Below are positions 10,701 through 21,263 of a stretch of DNA of 64,000 bases, in pieces. The notes below the pieces were generated by a model, which was given only the letters and a program-made list of their open reading frames with translations, was not told the DNA's origin and searched no databases. Each line of letters begins with the position of its first letter. The first letter of the stretch is position 1. The position numbers and the translations under genes are program-made. Origin of the DNA: Ariolimax columbianus (taxonomy: Eukaryota > Mollusca > Gastropoda > Stylommatophora > Arionidae); contig JAVGWX010000003.1 in the NCBI GenBank assembly GCA_036924085.1, positions 113,567,764 to 113,631,763 on the forward strand, read 5' to 3'.

Positions 10701-10826
10701 GAAGATAATGATCTGTCCAAGTGGAAGCGCTACTGGTGCTCACTAAAAAACCTCCAGTTGGCTTGCTGGTCTAGTGCTGATGATGTCGAAGTTGTACAGC
10801 CTATGTATACAATACCTGTAACAAAG
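10701..10826 (+). CDS. RTKN: Rhotekin-like gene, internal exon 2 (PH domain strands)
   Basis: Exon of 126 bp (42 codons, phase 0 at both ends), bounded by acceptor tgtcttgtag and donor AAG|gtacga. It reads KWKRYWCSLKNLQLACW and then YTIPVTK, the typical PH-domain beta2-beta4 pattern (W-x-R-x-x-C-x-L). In rhotekins the same place carries a W-R-x-x-C/V-x-L strand followed by a T-I-x-x-x-K segment. The domain is expected to bind membranes or proteins. The previous exon ends in phase 0 and the next starts in phase 0, so the reading frame joins without adjustment. A decayed partial copy of this exon lies about 760 bp upstream. Confidence 0.82.
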
Positions 10827-11459
10827 GTACGAAGCTTGTGCTCTGGCTATTCTCAAATTGCTCTCTTCCTTTCTACACAAGGATGTAATGTCAAGATATA
10901 ATTTGAATGTATCTCTGCCAAATAAATCCTGCAAAGTAAAAATGTTGTACATAAGTACCTGGCAAAGCAATCAGGATACAGGTTTTCCAGTAAGCAATGC
11001 TAATTTGTTTACCAATCAGGTGGACGACAGAACTCAGTCAAAATATCAACATTTTAATAGTTAAAGGCATACTCGTTAAAAATGTAATTATGAACATTAT
11101 TTTCTACTTTAAAAAGATACATTTCAATGTTATTATATATATAATCAGACATCATTTCACAATAAAAAATAGTTCAGCATAATAAATTATAAAATGTACA
11201 CATTTTGGGATTGTCTTGTTCTAATTTCTTATAAATATATCTTCATGCAGATTTGAAACTGTCTTTCCAAATATATTTCATGAACACAGACACTATTTAC
11301 TATCACACCAAGTGCTGCATCTTGCTGTTGTTAATCAATGTGATACAGGCTCAGGATAAACCTCCTGGAATTATCATTTTCAATCTGACGTTTATTTTAA
11401 TGATTGTTTATTTTAATATCTAAGATATAACAACGCAGAACTGAGCAGGTCAGATCAGT
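10827..11459. other. AT-rich intron after the PH exon
   Basis: No RT motif, SINE or exon was recognised. Confidence 0.5.
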
Positions 11460-11665
11460 CCGTAACCAGTGAGGTCATTGGGGCACACAGGAAGACATCC
11501 TCACAACCCCACAACACTGTTCTCTGTCAGTGGCCGCTGCCTGTGCCTCTTCTGGTCAGAGATTGGTCCATTCTTTTATGTTGTCCTCTCACCTCTTATT
11601 GGGACAGCCTCTTCTTCGCCCACTTTGCACCTTTCCGTGCAGGATCGTGTTTGCAATACCATTTG
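11460..11665 (-). mobile_element. LINE C-terminal fragment
   Basis: The - strand gives a broken form of the common LINE C-terminus: G-K-R-R-R-G-x-x-K-x-x-x-D-N-x-K-E-W-T and R-x-R-P-L-T. It lies in the intron after the PH exon. Confidence 0.6.
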
Positions 11666-11799
11666 ATCTCAATATGTGACTACCAAGCGAGTTTCCTTTT
11701 TTTGACAGTTGCCAAGAGGTCTACAAAAGGCACTATTGCTGAACAACATAATCACAAAACGACTCCTAGCTTGAAAGACAAAAAATCAAGGTTACTACT

Positions 11800-11966
11800 A
11801 CAAACAATCAATCAATCAATCAATCAATCCCTCTCGGTGCATAGGCCATTGACAACATTCTGCAAGCATGCGCAGTCCTTGGCTACTCTTTCTACCTCTC
11901 TCCAGGTGTAATAATTTATTCTTAGTTTCTTCTCACATTCTCTTCTCCATATATTTTTGGGTCTAC

Positions 11967-11998
<32 letters not shown>

Positions 11999-12225
11999 AT
12001 CTCTCCCCCATCGATGATTCAATGTAAGAGCCTGTCTGGCTATGTTTAACTTTGACTTCCACAGCATACATCCTTGATAGCCCAATTTTCTTTGCTTAAT
12101 TTGTTGTTCAAGTGGCTGTTGTTGAATCCATTTCCATAGACCTTCATTTTGCACCATGTCCTGCCACTTTATGTCCATAATCCTTCATATGCATCTGTTA
12201 ACAAAAGACTTGAGTCTTTGTTGTA
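11800..12225 (-). mobile_element. RTE/jockey-like LINE, C-terminal half (3' side of a SINE-A insertion)
   Basis: The - strand encodes IKWQDMVQNEGLWKWIQQQP followed by EQQIKQRKLGYQGCMLWKS, a common LINE endonuclease-RT C-terminus. A CT microsatellite (11968-11998) interrupts its G-R-P-R-N region. The end is an (ATTG)n tail (aatc repeats 11804-11828 on +). The rest of the same copy continues at 12605-12830 beyond the SINE-A. Confidence 0.82.
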
Positions 12226-12234
12226 TGATCTTAG

Positions 12235-12593
12235 GGGATCAAGATGCTGAGCAGCACATGAGCTGCAGCGGTCTGCAACTCATAGCTGACTGCTAGCGTC
12301 AGGGCCAGCGAAACCATAGCTGCCAAGACCCTTCTACACCTCCACGCGGTGATCCTGGATAACAGGCTGCAGCAGGGCAGGCTGGCTAAGGAGAAGGGAT
12401 CGAAGAGGGAATGCTAACCCGGTACTCAAAAAATGCTTGCTGAAGTCGGATGTGTTGGACCAAAAGGTGCAAATATCGCAGCCAAGCTGTAAACTACAAC
12501 ACAACGCATTCCGTTCTCTGGACTACATTCTGCTACTTACCCTTTCAGGGTTTGGTAGGGGGAGATTGAGAACAAACGAAGAAGAAGAAGAAG
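12235..12593 (+). mobile_element. SINE-A, near full length
   Basis: The best complete SINE-A. It starts gggatcaagatgctgagcag, carries the core 'gctgaagtcggatgtgttgg' and 'aaaggtgcaaatatcgcag', then ggagattgagaac and a (GAA)n tail. It is inserted in a LINE with an imperfect 11-bp target duplication: tatgatcttag (12224-12234) and tatgactttag (12594-12604). No A or B box was convincing. Confidence 0.88.
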
Positions 12594-12604
12594 TATGACT
12601 TTAG

Positions 12605-12830
12605 TCGTTCTTCATGTCTCTGTTCCATACAACAACACAGATTTGACACTGGCAATTAATATTCTAATTTTGGTGTGAATCTCAATTTCTCTGGATCTCC
12701 AAATGTTGTTTAATGTCAGGAATGCCTTTTTGCCTTTCCAATTCTATTCCTTACATCTGCATCTCCTGATGTGTCACTTGTTCTGCCTAAATAGGTAAAG
12801 ATATCCACTTCTTCTGGTAAACATTAGTAA
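12605..12830 (-). mobile_element. RTE/jockey-like LINE, RT thumb part (5' side of the SINE-A insertion)
   Basis: The - strand gives a broken Y-L-G-x-x-x-D-T-S-G-D-A-D-V-R-N-R-I-G-K-A pattern and an L-P-V-S-N-L-C-C-C-M-E end, the thumb region just upstream of the 11800-12225 part. Confidence 0.72.
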
Positions 12831-12909
12831 CAGTATCTACTGGTAAATAGCTGCACAGAATAGCTAATAATCAACTGTACTCGTTAAGATCTTTTTTGTC
12901 CTCCATAAC

Positions 12910-13163
12910 GGGCACGGCATGGGCTAGTGGTTAGTGACATGGCTCAAAATCCAAAGGTGCTGGGTTTACTCCCCAATCCCAGCACAAGCAGTTACCCTGG
13001 GTAAACAAACCCTTAGAAAATGCAGATGGAAGCAGACCCTTACATAAAATACATGCCGAAGTTGGATGCACTGGACCGACAGGCACAAAATAAAAACATA
13101 GTGCAACACACACCACCGAGGGGAATGGAGAAATAGGCGAACGCAACAACAACAAAAAAAACA
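12910..13163 (+). mobile_element. SINE-B (tRNA-derived)
   Basis: Head ggcacggcatgggctagtgg, degenerate B box gctgggtttactcc, core 'tgccgaagttggatgcactg', tail rich in A with CAA. It is flanked by an 11-bp duplication with one mismatch: tcctccataac (12899-12909) and tcctctataac (13164-13174). Confidence 0.9.
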
Positions 13164-13804
13164 TCCTCTATAACAACCAACCCTACCAAAACAAAAATAT
13201 GTTCTTTGTTATTGATTAGTCAGTAACGTGTTTTAGATGTAAGCTCCAGTCGAGTATAACAGGGCCCTGAAAGGGGAGCAAAGAATAGTAACACTTTAAT
13301 TTGTCAAGCATATTGTAAGGGTGACTACCAAGGGTTGGGCATGAGGCTGGCTAACATATCCTGTAGAAATATTAAACCTCAGCAGTTTCAACGGATATGG
13401 ACAGGTCAACATTTAGTGATGCATATTTTTGTTGAAGACTTATACTCCACAGGGAGCTGAATGGGTTTTGATTGATTGATTGTAAAACATGTGACAAGCC
13501 ACAAACCAGAAGTACAAGGGCCTCCAGTTTGACAACACTGCGCTAGTACATTAATTGAATAACTGTACACAAAGAAATTAATGAGGGCTGTAGCCATTAG
13601 TGTGTTGGTAATTAATTGTACAACCAGCGAGCTACAGGGACCATCAGCATCCATACCTTAGGCCATTTGATGAGAGAGAGACTGAGCACCTATGGGTATG
13701 CCTGGAGTGCAGTGATGTCGATTCTTAGAAACAGAAATATAATTAATTGCAGATATTGTTGGAGATTTCACGGACCTCAACTGATCTAGCTCATTTGTTT
13801 TCAG

Positions 13805-13970
13805 AATACTCAAATATATGATGCTGATCCCAGTACAAGCCAAAAGCCACATTCGTTTCTCATCCGGACAGCCAATGCAAATGGCATCTTTGACCACACG
13901 TTAGCGGCTGATACTAAACAAGAGTTAAACAAGTGGTGGGATGGATTCCAGCAGCATCTTCTTGACCAAG
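13805..13970 (+). CDS. RTKN: Rhotekin-like gene, internal exon 3 (PH domain C-terminal half)
   Basis: Exon of 166 bp: 55 codons plus one base, acceptor tttgttttcag, donor AAG|gtagga. It encodes KPHSFLIRTANANGIF followed by HTLAADTKQELNKWWDGF. The second segment is the PH C-terminal helix with its near-invariant tryptophan; in rhotekins the equivalent segment is H-T-L-Q/A-...-W-x-x-A/G-x. It joins exon 2 in phase 0 and exon 4 in phase 1. The exon lies between SINE-B copies at 12.9 and 14.2 kb. Confidence 0.82.
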
Positions 13971-14232
13971 GTAGGATTCTTATTGTCATAGAATTGTATT
14001 CTTCTTCCACTGGTTTTGATACTGAGAAGCAATGAATATAGTAAAGAGTGACTAAGTAGGGCTGTATACGAGGCTGATGACCTTATCATGTCAAACAAAG
14101 TGTTACAGAAACCACAGCTACTGGAGCACATAAGTGTTTTAAAATGTTTGTTTATCTCTCCATATTTACTTCTAATCAGTTTGTAAGACACGCAGGTGAT
14201 TTGCATATTGTGTTTGCATGTTTGAGAGGTTT

Positions 14233-14449
14233 TTTTTTTTTTTTGCGTTCGCCTTATTTCTCTAATCCCCAAGGCGGGTGTGCGTTGCACTGTGGTTTTT
14301 ATTTTGCGCCTGTCGGCCCAATGCATCCGACTTCAGCATGCATTTTATGTAAGGGTCTGCTTCCTCCTGCATTTTCTAAGGGTTTGCTTCCCTGGGGTAA
14401 CGGCCGGTGCTGTGATGGGGATCGAACCCAGCACCTTCGGATTGTGAGT
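14233..14449 (-). mobile_element. SINE-B, 5'-truncated, perfect target duplication
   Basis: Reverse copy with a T-run at 14233-14244 (A tail on its strand), core and B box (ggttcgatcccc on -, near 14417). The tRNA-like A-box part is missing. Flanked by a perfect 12-bp duplication, tttgagaggttt (14221-14232, 14450-14461). Confidence 0.92.
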
Positions 14450-14684
14450 TTTGAGAGGTTTGAAAAGCCATACAAGTTGATCTGCTTTGGTCTACTGACG
14501 CTAATTCAATATTCACACCTATTCTGCAACCCACTATACTATTGATGCACCTGGTAAGAGGACAGGCTTCCCACAGGCTTCTGGGTAAAACTAATAGTAT
14601 GACATGAATCATCATCATCAGGTGCTGGTTGGTGTTGGCAATCATGGACCTCCATCCACTTCTATCCCATGTGTCGTTTACCAA

Positions 14685-15022
14685 CTCTGTTGGGGAACTG
14701 AGAGGCTAGTCCAGTCAGGCACAACATACTGTCATGTCATGTCAGAGTCAGGCACACTCTCTCTTCCATGTAGCATTCCCTGCAAACAGGCTTTTTTCAA
14801 GACAGGCTGACTGATGAGAAGTGGATTGATGTGATCCCCATAGTAGTGAGCGCAGCACAGATGAAGCCAAGCATACCACAACCGCCTGGAGGCCTACAGT
14901 CAACCTTCAGCAGCATGCTCGGGATGTGAGGAAAGCTACTACAACCTGTCACTTAACGTCCTTTTCAGGGTCACAGAAGAGTAAACTTACTCATTGTGGG
15001 CATTAAACAACAACAACAACAA
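14685..15022 (+). mobile_element. SINE-G with (CAA)n tail
   Basis: Best SINE-G: gaactgagaggctagtcc at the start, gatgtgatccccatagtag, atgtgaggaaagctactac, cttactcattgtgggcatt and a caacaacaacaac tail. Confidence 0.88.
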
Positions 15023-15330
15023 CCAACTCTGTTGTTGATTGTTGCCCATGCCATTCTCTCAGGCTGTCCAACATCTTCTATCTCTCAAAACCGCCTCTTC
15101 TCATTACATACCTGGAAAAGGATGACTGCCTTGTTCTGATCTTTGCAATGAGTTGTCTTTGTGCCTCTTTGAGTACTGTATCATTAGTCTTCCTTGCAGT
15201 TCATGGTATGAATAGAGAAATAAATAAAACAAAAACCTTGTTTAATGGTATTTCTTTAGCTGTTGCAATACTCGTGGGGTTCTACAAACTGATCCTTACA
15301 TTTCTAGTTTAGATTGTACATTCTTCTTCT
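15023..15330. other. Unassigned sequence with weak LINE-like character
   Basis: No motif could be fixed. The following ~110 bp (15340-15450) resembles SINE-F. Confidence 0.35.
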
Positions 15331-15339
15331 TTTCATCGT

Positions 15340-15450
15340 ATCCCTTTTTCACTCCAGCCAAAGTAAAAGGCCACCAAACACTTTGTGTTTTTGCAGTGGT
15401 GGTTTCTGTAACAACTTGTTGTACACAATGAGATCACTAGCCCTATGCAT
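15340..15450 (+). mobile_element. SINE-F fragment
   Basis: Carries agtggtggtttctgtaacaa and gatcactagccctatgc, the 3' part of SINE-F. Confidence 0.6.
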
Positions 15451-15667
15451 AACTCTATTTAGTTGTCTTGTATTACATATATAGAGGTACAGTGGGCCTA
15501 TTCTTTCCTCCCTGGTAAGACCAGAGACCTACTTAGAGAAAGATTTTACATTGCTGTTATATAAGACAATTTGATTTAATCTACATTGTTCTATATCTCT
15601 ATCATTATTATCCTCAAATGATATAGGACTGTTACTAGAACTAAATACATGCCAGAAATTCCCATGA

Positions 15668-15925
15668 TTAGAAAGTTATACCATATTTAATTGTAAACCC
15701 ATTCAGCTATATTTAATTTAAAACCCATTCTCCCATTTTTTATTTTAATTCCATTCTGCCATATTTAATTTGAAACTCATTCTGTCATATTTAATTAAAA
15801 ACTCATTCTGTCATATTTAATTTGAATTCCATTCTGTCATATTTAATTTGAAATTTATTCTGTCATATTTAATTTGAAACCCATTCTGTCATATTTAATT
15901 TGACCCCATTCTGTCATATTTAATA
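15668..15925 (+). repeat. 26-bp minisatellite, about ten units
   Basis: Imperfect units of cattctgtcatatttaattt plus six bases, with a/g/t variants in the linker. It lies about 70 bp before the exon at 15997. Confidence 0.93.
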
Positions 15926-15996
15926 AAAAGAAACTTCTTGAGCTACTGTACACCCACAACGAATAATAATGTTTTTAATGTTATTCCTTATTTCAG

Positions 15997-16107
15997 CTTT
16001 ATGGAAACATGCTTGTGAGGAACCAATGGACTTAAAGCTTCCCATAAAACGTAAAGTTCGCTTGTTTGTGAGGAAAAGTTCTTTATATGATGATACCCCT
16101 CTTATAG
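15997..16107 (+). CDS. RTKN: Rhotekin-like gene, internal exon 4 (post-PH linker)
   Basis: Exon of 111 bp (2 + 36 codons + 1), acceptor cttatttcag, donor ATAG|gtgaga. The split codon with exon 3 gives Ala, producing QALWKHACEEPMDLKLP. Rhotekins have an acidic x-x-W-K-x-C-C/A-[DE]-E segment just after the PH domain, so this is a good family signature. A basic stretch (PIKRKVRLFVRK) and S-S-L-Y follow. The exon sits directly after a 26-bp minisatellite (15668-15925). Confidence 0.8.
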
Positions 16108-16394
16108 GTGAGATTCAGTGTTTATTACTGTATTAGATTCTCTGCTATCATTTGTGTTTGTGAGTTGGTGGCAGGACGTTGAGTTGTTAGGCATTCCTTA
16201 TTTTTATAAGTTTAGTGTTACCATTTTATTTGAGGATAAGAATTGTGGAGAACACGTCTTCACCCATAAAGTCACACAAATAATGTTTAGTTTGATTTAA
16301 GTTTAGTATTTCCATTTCATTTGAGGATAACAATTGTGGAGAAACAAGTACCTACAAATACATCAACACACAAAATTCTTAGTTTAGTTTTAGT

Positions 16395-16745
16395 TTATGC
16401 TTGGAATCCTGAAATTCAAGCAAGTGTATTCCTGCTGCCAGGTAGCTGAAGACTACCTGTAGGATGTTCTTGGTTTTTTGCGTACTAAGTAGGAATTCCA
16501 TTCCTTTTTTTAGAATTGTATCTGGTCAGTGGCTAATAACCTATTTTTACAATTTTCAACTGCCTAGAATTCTTTTGCATGCACAGCGTGTATGTGGGAT
16601 CTTTGAATTTTTTCCTCAATCTCCAAAATGACTAGGTGTTGGTCCTACCTCCCTTGAGACCAGGAGACGCTTGAAACTTGTGGGATTAGAACATTTTCAC
16701 ACTTTTGTTTCTTGAGGCAAGCGTCTTCACCTACAGTGACCTCAG
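16395..16745 (-). mobile_element. SINE-E-like copy
   Basis: Shares cttggaatcctg and tattcaag, aggtag-tgaagactacctgtag with 45848-45965, and cctcccttgagacc with the inverted form at 25480-25560. Orientation is inferred from the tRNA-like head at 25395. Confidence 0.55.
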
Positions 16746-17027
16746 TTTTGTTTAGTTTTTCTCCGTTCACTTGAGAATAAGGATTGTAGCAAAACACATA
16801 CATCAACACACACAATCTTTAGTTTTGGCTTTAGTATAGTTTTTTTTTAAAAAATTTGCTACAAGGATAACAGAGACCCCGATCTTAGACAGGTAAATGA
16901 AGAGACTATCCGCAGATGGATCTGAACAGGGCAATGGATGAACTCATCACGGAGGACAAAGTGGACACGACCATCAGTGCATTATCTACAGGAAAAGCCT
17001 CTGAAGATGATGCACTATTAGCTGAGG

Positions 17028-17375
17028 TCTTCTTCTTCTTCTTCTGCGTTTGTTCTCAATCTCCCGCTACCAAACCCTGAAAGGGCTTAAGTAGCAGAAT
17101 GTAGTCCAGAGAATGGAATGTGTTGTGTCGTTGTTTACAGGTTGACTGCGATATTTGCACCTTTCGGTCCAACACATCCGACTCCAGCAAGCATTTTTTG
17201 AGTACCGGGTTAGCATTCGATCCCTTCTCCTTAGCCAGTCTGCCCTGCTGCAGCCTGTTATCCAGGATCACCGCGTGGAGGTGTAGAAGGTTCTTGGCAG
17301 CTCTGGTTCGCTGGCCCTGGCGCTAGCAGTCAGCTATGGGTCGCTGACCACTGCAGCTCATGTGCTGCTCAGAAT
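17028..17375 (-). mobile_element. SINE-A copy inserted in the LINE
   Basis: Reverse-strand SINE-A with (TTC)n at 17028-17045, i.e. a (GAA)n tail on its own strand. It contains the conserved blocks for 'gggagattgagaac' and the core 'ggaccgaaaggtgcaaatat'. It splits the LINE between the LLAE codons and the LKDT codons. No clear target-site duplication is visible. Confidence 0.85.
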
Positions 17376-18280
17376 CTGAAGGACACCTTAATTGTTCATA
17401 TATACAAGAGAAAAGGCAACTTGCAGGAATGTGACAATCATCTTGGAATATCGCTACTGTCCATAGTCGGCAAAATTATAGCGCATATACTGCTCGACCA
17501 ATTCAGCAAACACCTTGAGCAAAACCTCCACCTTTAAGAAAGCCAGTGTGGATTCAGGGCCGGATGAGTAACCATGGACATGTATGTTTCAGAGGTTTGG
17601 AGTTTGGCATGCACATCAAGTTCTGTAAGGATGCCAAGCTTTTCAATCCTCAAAGAATGGACGTTATAATGAAAGTGGCTGGTGACGTGACCCAATACCT
17701 TGTGTTTGCTGACGACTGCGCTCTGAACAGCAACTTGGAATTAAACATGCAGGTGTGCTTGGACTGGTTCTCTGCTGTATGCAGTATTTTTGGCCTGATC
17801 TTAAATGTCAAGAAAATAGAAGTCATGTACCAACCACCACCAGGCACGATGATCATAAAACCAGAGATTACAGTCAGTGTGCAAATGCTAAAGAATGTTG
17901 ATAAATTCAAATACCTGGTCAGTACGCTGTCAAGATTTGTCAACCTCAATGGTATGCAGAATAGCAAAGACTAGCATAGTCTTTGGTAGAATGAGCTCGA
18001 AGGTGAGAGAACATCGTGGCATCAGTGTCAAGACCAAACTCAGCTTCTACCATGCCACCATTTTCCCAAACCTACTCTATGTCTGCAAGAGCTGAACCGT
18101 ATACTCTAGACACGCAAGGAGACTAAACCACTTCCATGCCTCTTGCTGGAGGCAAATACTCTACACCTGATGACAGGACAGGATCATGTCACATACAATG
18201 AGGTTCTCTTGAGGACTGATATATTCAGCATCCATGCATTATTGCAGAAACATGACTGGAATAGGTTTAACATCTTCTCC

Positions 18281-19411
18281 AACTCAGAAGACTGACAGAC
18301 CATCCAATGCATCAGAGACTAAATAGATTTGGAAATGGGAAACTAAAGTGGAGAAATTTTGCAGATATAGCCAAAGCAAAGATGAGCAAAGACCCTATGA
18401 ACACTGTAATAATACCAAAGCCCATCCCTACTGTACGCAAACCCACCTGGAAGCAGCATATCATTCCGGAGGTGGTAGAAAATATACCAGGTATTGGAAA
18501 CAAGAACATCCAGACTGAAAAAGAAAGAAGAGACATAACCCTGAGGTACATAACGGAAAACTACCCAAGCATGGACTGGACCCATGCATACACCGACAGT
18601 TCTGTAACAAACACAACACAGAACGGAGGGACAGGGGTATTCCTGAGCCTACCAAATGGTAGAAAAATAACACTGTCAGTGGCAACTGGAAAATTCTCAA
18701 GCAATTTCAGAGCGGAGGCAGAGGCACTGAGGGCTGCAGTAGAAGCAATGCTGACAGGCAAAAGCAATGAAAGCCAGATAGTCCTGTTTACAGATGCCCT
18801 AGTCGTAGTTACAGCACTAAAAAGCCAGAAAAATACTGAACTTAATGACTTAAGAGCGGTACTCCGTCAACTATGCCAGCAGTCTGCACCAAAAAGAGTA
18901 GTGGTACAGTGGGTTTCATCCCAATGTAACATCCAAGGCAACGAGGAGGCAGACAGACTGGCAAAAGAAGGTGCAAGACTACAACAACCAGATTCTAGTG
19001 TGACCTACGAAGAGTCCAAAAGGCTTATTAGGGCCAGATACATGGCCAAATCGGAAACAGAACATACTGGCTACACAAAAAATTATGCCTATTACCAGTT
19101 GAACAGAAGAGAGCAGGTCGTGGTCTTCAGACTCCGCACAGGCCACAACAGACTGAGGTACCACCTATTCAATATACTGAAGATAGATGGCACTGACGAA
19201 TGCACTTGTGGTACAGGGAAAATAACCGCTGAAAAATGATCTGCTGCAAAACTGCCCGACATACGAGGACCAGAGAAAGCACATGTGGCCATCACCAGTG
19301 GCAACACTAGACAACCTCTATGGCAGTGTCGACAGCCTCAGGATGACAGCTGCTTTTTTCGAACAAATACAGGTTGACGTCTGACAGCGTACGAAGAAGA
19401 AGAAGAAGAAG
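18281..19411 (+). mobile_element. RL non-LTR retrotransposon copy, 5'-truncated, with intact RNase H region
   Basis: Inserted in an older LINE with a perfect 12-bp target-site duplication, aacatcttctcc (18269-18280 and 19412-19423). The 5' truncation falls in the region encoding LRRLTDHPMH after the RT thumb. An open frame of 310 codons (18307-19239) encodes RNase H with its four acidic residues: D97 in HAYTDSS, E137 in FRAEAEAL, D163 in LFTDAL, D216 in NEEADRLAK. It is followed by RLRTGHNRLRYHLF and a C-x-C zinc-knuckle start. A 4-base insertion near 19235 then shifts the frame before the H-x4-C half. The 3' end is acagcgtacg plus (GAA)n. Family: I-superfamily-like, by RNase H downstream of RT. 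Confidence 0.93.
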
Positions 19412-19564
19412 AACATCTTCTCCGCATGTCCAGATGAACAGTTCTAAAAAGAGACTCCTATATGGCGAGCAGATGGAGGATTGATGCAAGACAAAGAGCC
19501 CAAAGAAATTATTCAAGAACAGTCTGAAATGCTGCTAGATAGATGTCACTACCTGGGATAGTTC

Positions 19565-20395
19565 CTAAATACTTCTATACTCCCTCTATGATAAATTTTT
19601 TAAATATTTTTAAAAGTACAAGAATCGGGAAGAAGAAAGTACATTTGATTTAAACATTTTTGTTTACGTTACAATACAAATCAGAAGACAATTATTAGTA
19701 GACAATGAAAAAGATGCATATTCTTTTGTTCAGTGTTAAGGAAGCACTTGGATTCATATGAGGAACAGAAGAAGTTGAAGTTAATGAAGGTAGCGCCAAA
19801 TGCTCAACATTTTTTGTATACTTCACTTAGTCACATCTTTGATGTTTATACCATCAGATGAGCTCCCGTGTTGAACTCGATCATTGTTTGGAGTTTCTCG
19901 TTAGTTCTATACAATTTTGAACATGGTGTTGATTTGTTGGGCCAGTGTATCTTCCTTAACTGATCATACAGTGGACAATCCCATAAAACATGCTCTGTAG
20001 TTTGTTTAGTCTACATGTGCACAGGGGTGAAGCAGACAGCCGAAGCTTGTACATGCACTTATGTATTCTGGTGTCCTGAGGCAAAGAATGAAGATCTGTC
20101 ACTGTGGGCCAAGGGTGTAATAGTCATAATTTTTGTTCATTCTGTTGTATTCTGAAAATTTTAAGAGATCTCTCTCAAAGAATGTAATATCAATGTATTC
20201 TTGTTCACAATATTCACTCCTTTTTTGCAAGTCTATCTACCTTTTCGTTCCCCGTTACACCACAATGAGATGGTAGTCACTAAAGTATGGTCCACTTTCT
20301 AGCAGCTACTTTGCTTAGTTCAGTCCTGGAGTGTGGGAGATTGCTACCCTTGAGAGCTAGCAGTAGAGATAGTGCATCTGTTGAATTTAAAAAAA
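19565..20395. other. Unassigned intronic sequence
   Basis: No exon or clear repeat between the LINE stack and SINE-B. Confidence 0.45.
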
Positions 20396-20399
20396 TTTT

Positions 20400-20645
20400 A
20401 TTTTCATTTTTTTGGGCTTTATTTCTCTATTTCCTAATGTGGTGTGCATTGTACTATATTTTTATTTTGCATCTGTCGACCCAGTGCATCTGACTTTGAC
20501 ATGCATTTTATGTAAGGGTCTACTTATTTCTGCATTCTCTAAGGGTTTGCTTCCCTGGGGTAAGAACGGTGCTGTGATTGGGGAGCGGACCTAGCACCAT
20601 CGGATTATGAGCCTTGTCACTTAACCACTAGCTTACACCGTCCTC
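20400..20645 (-). mobile_element. SINE-B copy
   Basis: Reverse copy with a T-rich 5' side, core complement (gcatctgactttgacatgc) and a degenerate B box. It ends near the A-box complement (cttaaccactagcttac, 20625). Confidence 0.82.
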
Positions 20646-21107
20646 TATCTGGGAAACTAACTAGCTGGTAGCAGTAAGAATCATTGTTTCAAATCATATT
20701 TACAATTTGTTCAAGTGCTTGAATCTGAGCTGTATAGTTAGAGCAGAAATTACCTTGTCTCACAATGGCCCTCGGAATATGAGACATAGATACCTACTCC
20801 TCCATACATGCCAGCATTTGTGCAGGCATGTATCCACAATTGTTTTGGAACTCACCATGTAAAACTCGTTGTTACTGAAACCTCACTGCAATGAAATGGA
20901 TCCAAAATTCCTTAAGGGCTAGGTAGGGTAATCCAAATATAGTGCTGGACATATACACACAATATCTTGAGTGACAGGTAAATGAATTGATAAATAAAAG
21001 GGCTTCAGGATTATGCAAGGGCTCATTCCAGTGTACATCATGTTTTTAATTCATTGTTTGAGCTGATAAGACATGATACTGAGATAAGTAAACAATGAGC
21101 TTTGTGT

Positions 21108-21246
21108 AATCTTTCATGACTTTGTATAACCTGTTCCCTTGACTTTGTGCAATCTGTTCCTGAGTTGTGTAATCTATGCCTGACTTTGTGTAATCTGTTC
21201 CCTTGACTGTGTAATCTGTTCATGACTTTATGTAATCTGTTCCCTC
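21108..21246 (+). repeat. Short minisatellite just before the terminal rhotekin-like exon
   Basis: About six imperfect 22-24-bp units of gactttgtgtaatctgttcc. It ends about 18 bp from the acceptor of the exon at 21264, so the polypyrimidine tract may derive partly from the array. Confidence 0.85.
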
Positions 21247-21263
21247 GACTTTCATCCCCTCAG

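Larger units (their letters stand above)
16862..19560 (+). mobile_element. LINE remnant ('FADDCAL' RT type) carrying two nested insertions
   Basis: The + strand translation follows a widespread animal non-LTR retrotransposon. The pre-RT segment (STGKASEDDALLAE, near 16990) is followed by HIYKRKGNLQECDNH and QCGFRAG (17400-17570), then RT motif C as VFADDCAL (17700-17725), the MYQPPPG region, NHFHASC (18120-18150), and after the nested RL copy the tail GHVSRCPDEQ (from 19412). Motifs A and B are missing because the sequence jumps from the QCGFRAG region to just before motif C. Stops and frameshifts show an old copy. A SINE-A (17028-17375) and an RL element (18281-19411) interrupt it. Confidence 0.85.
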
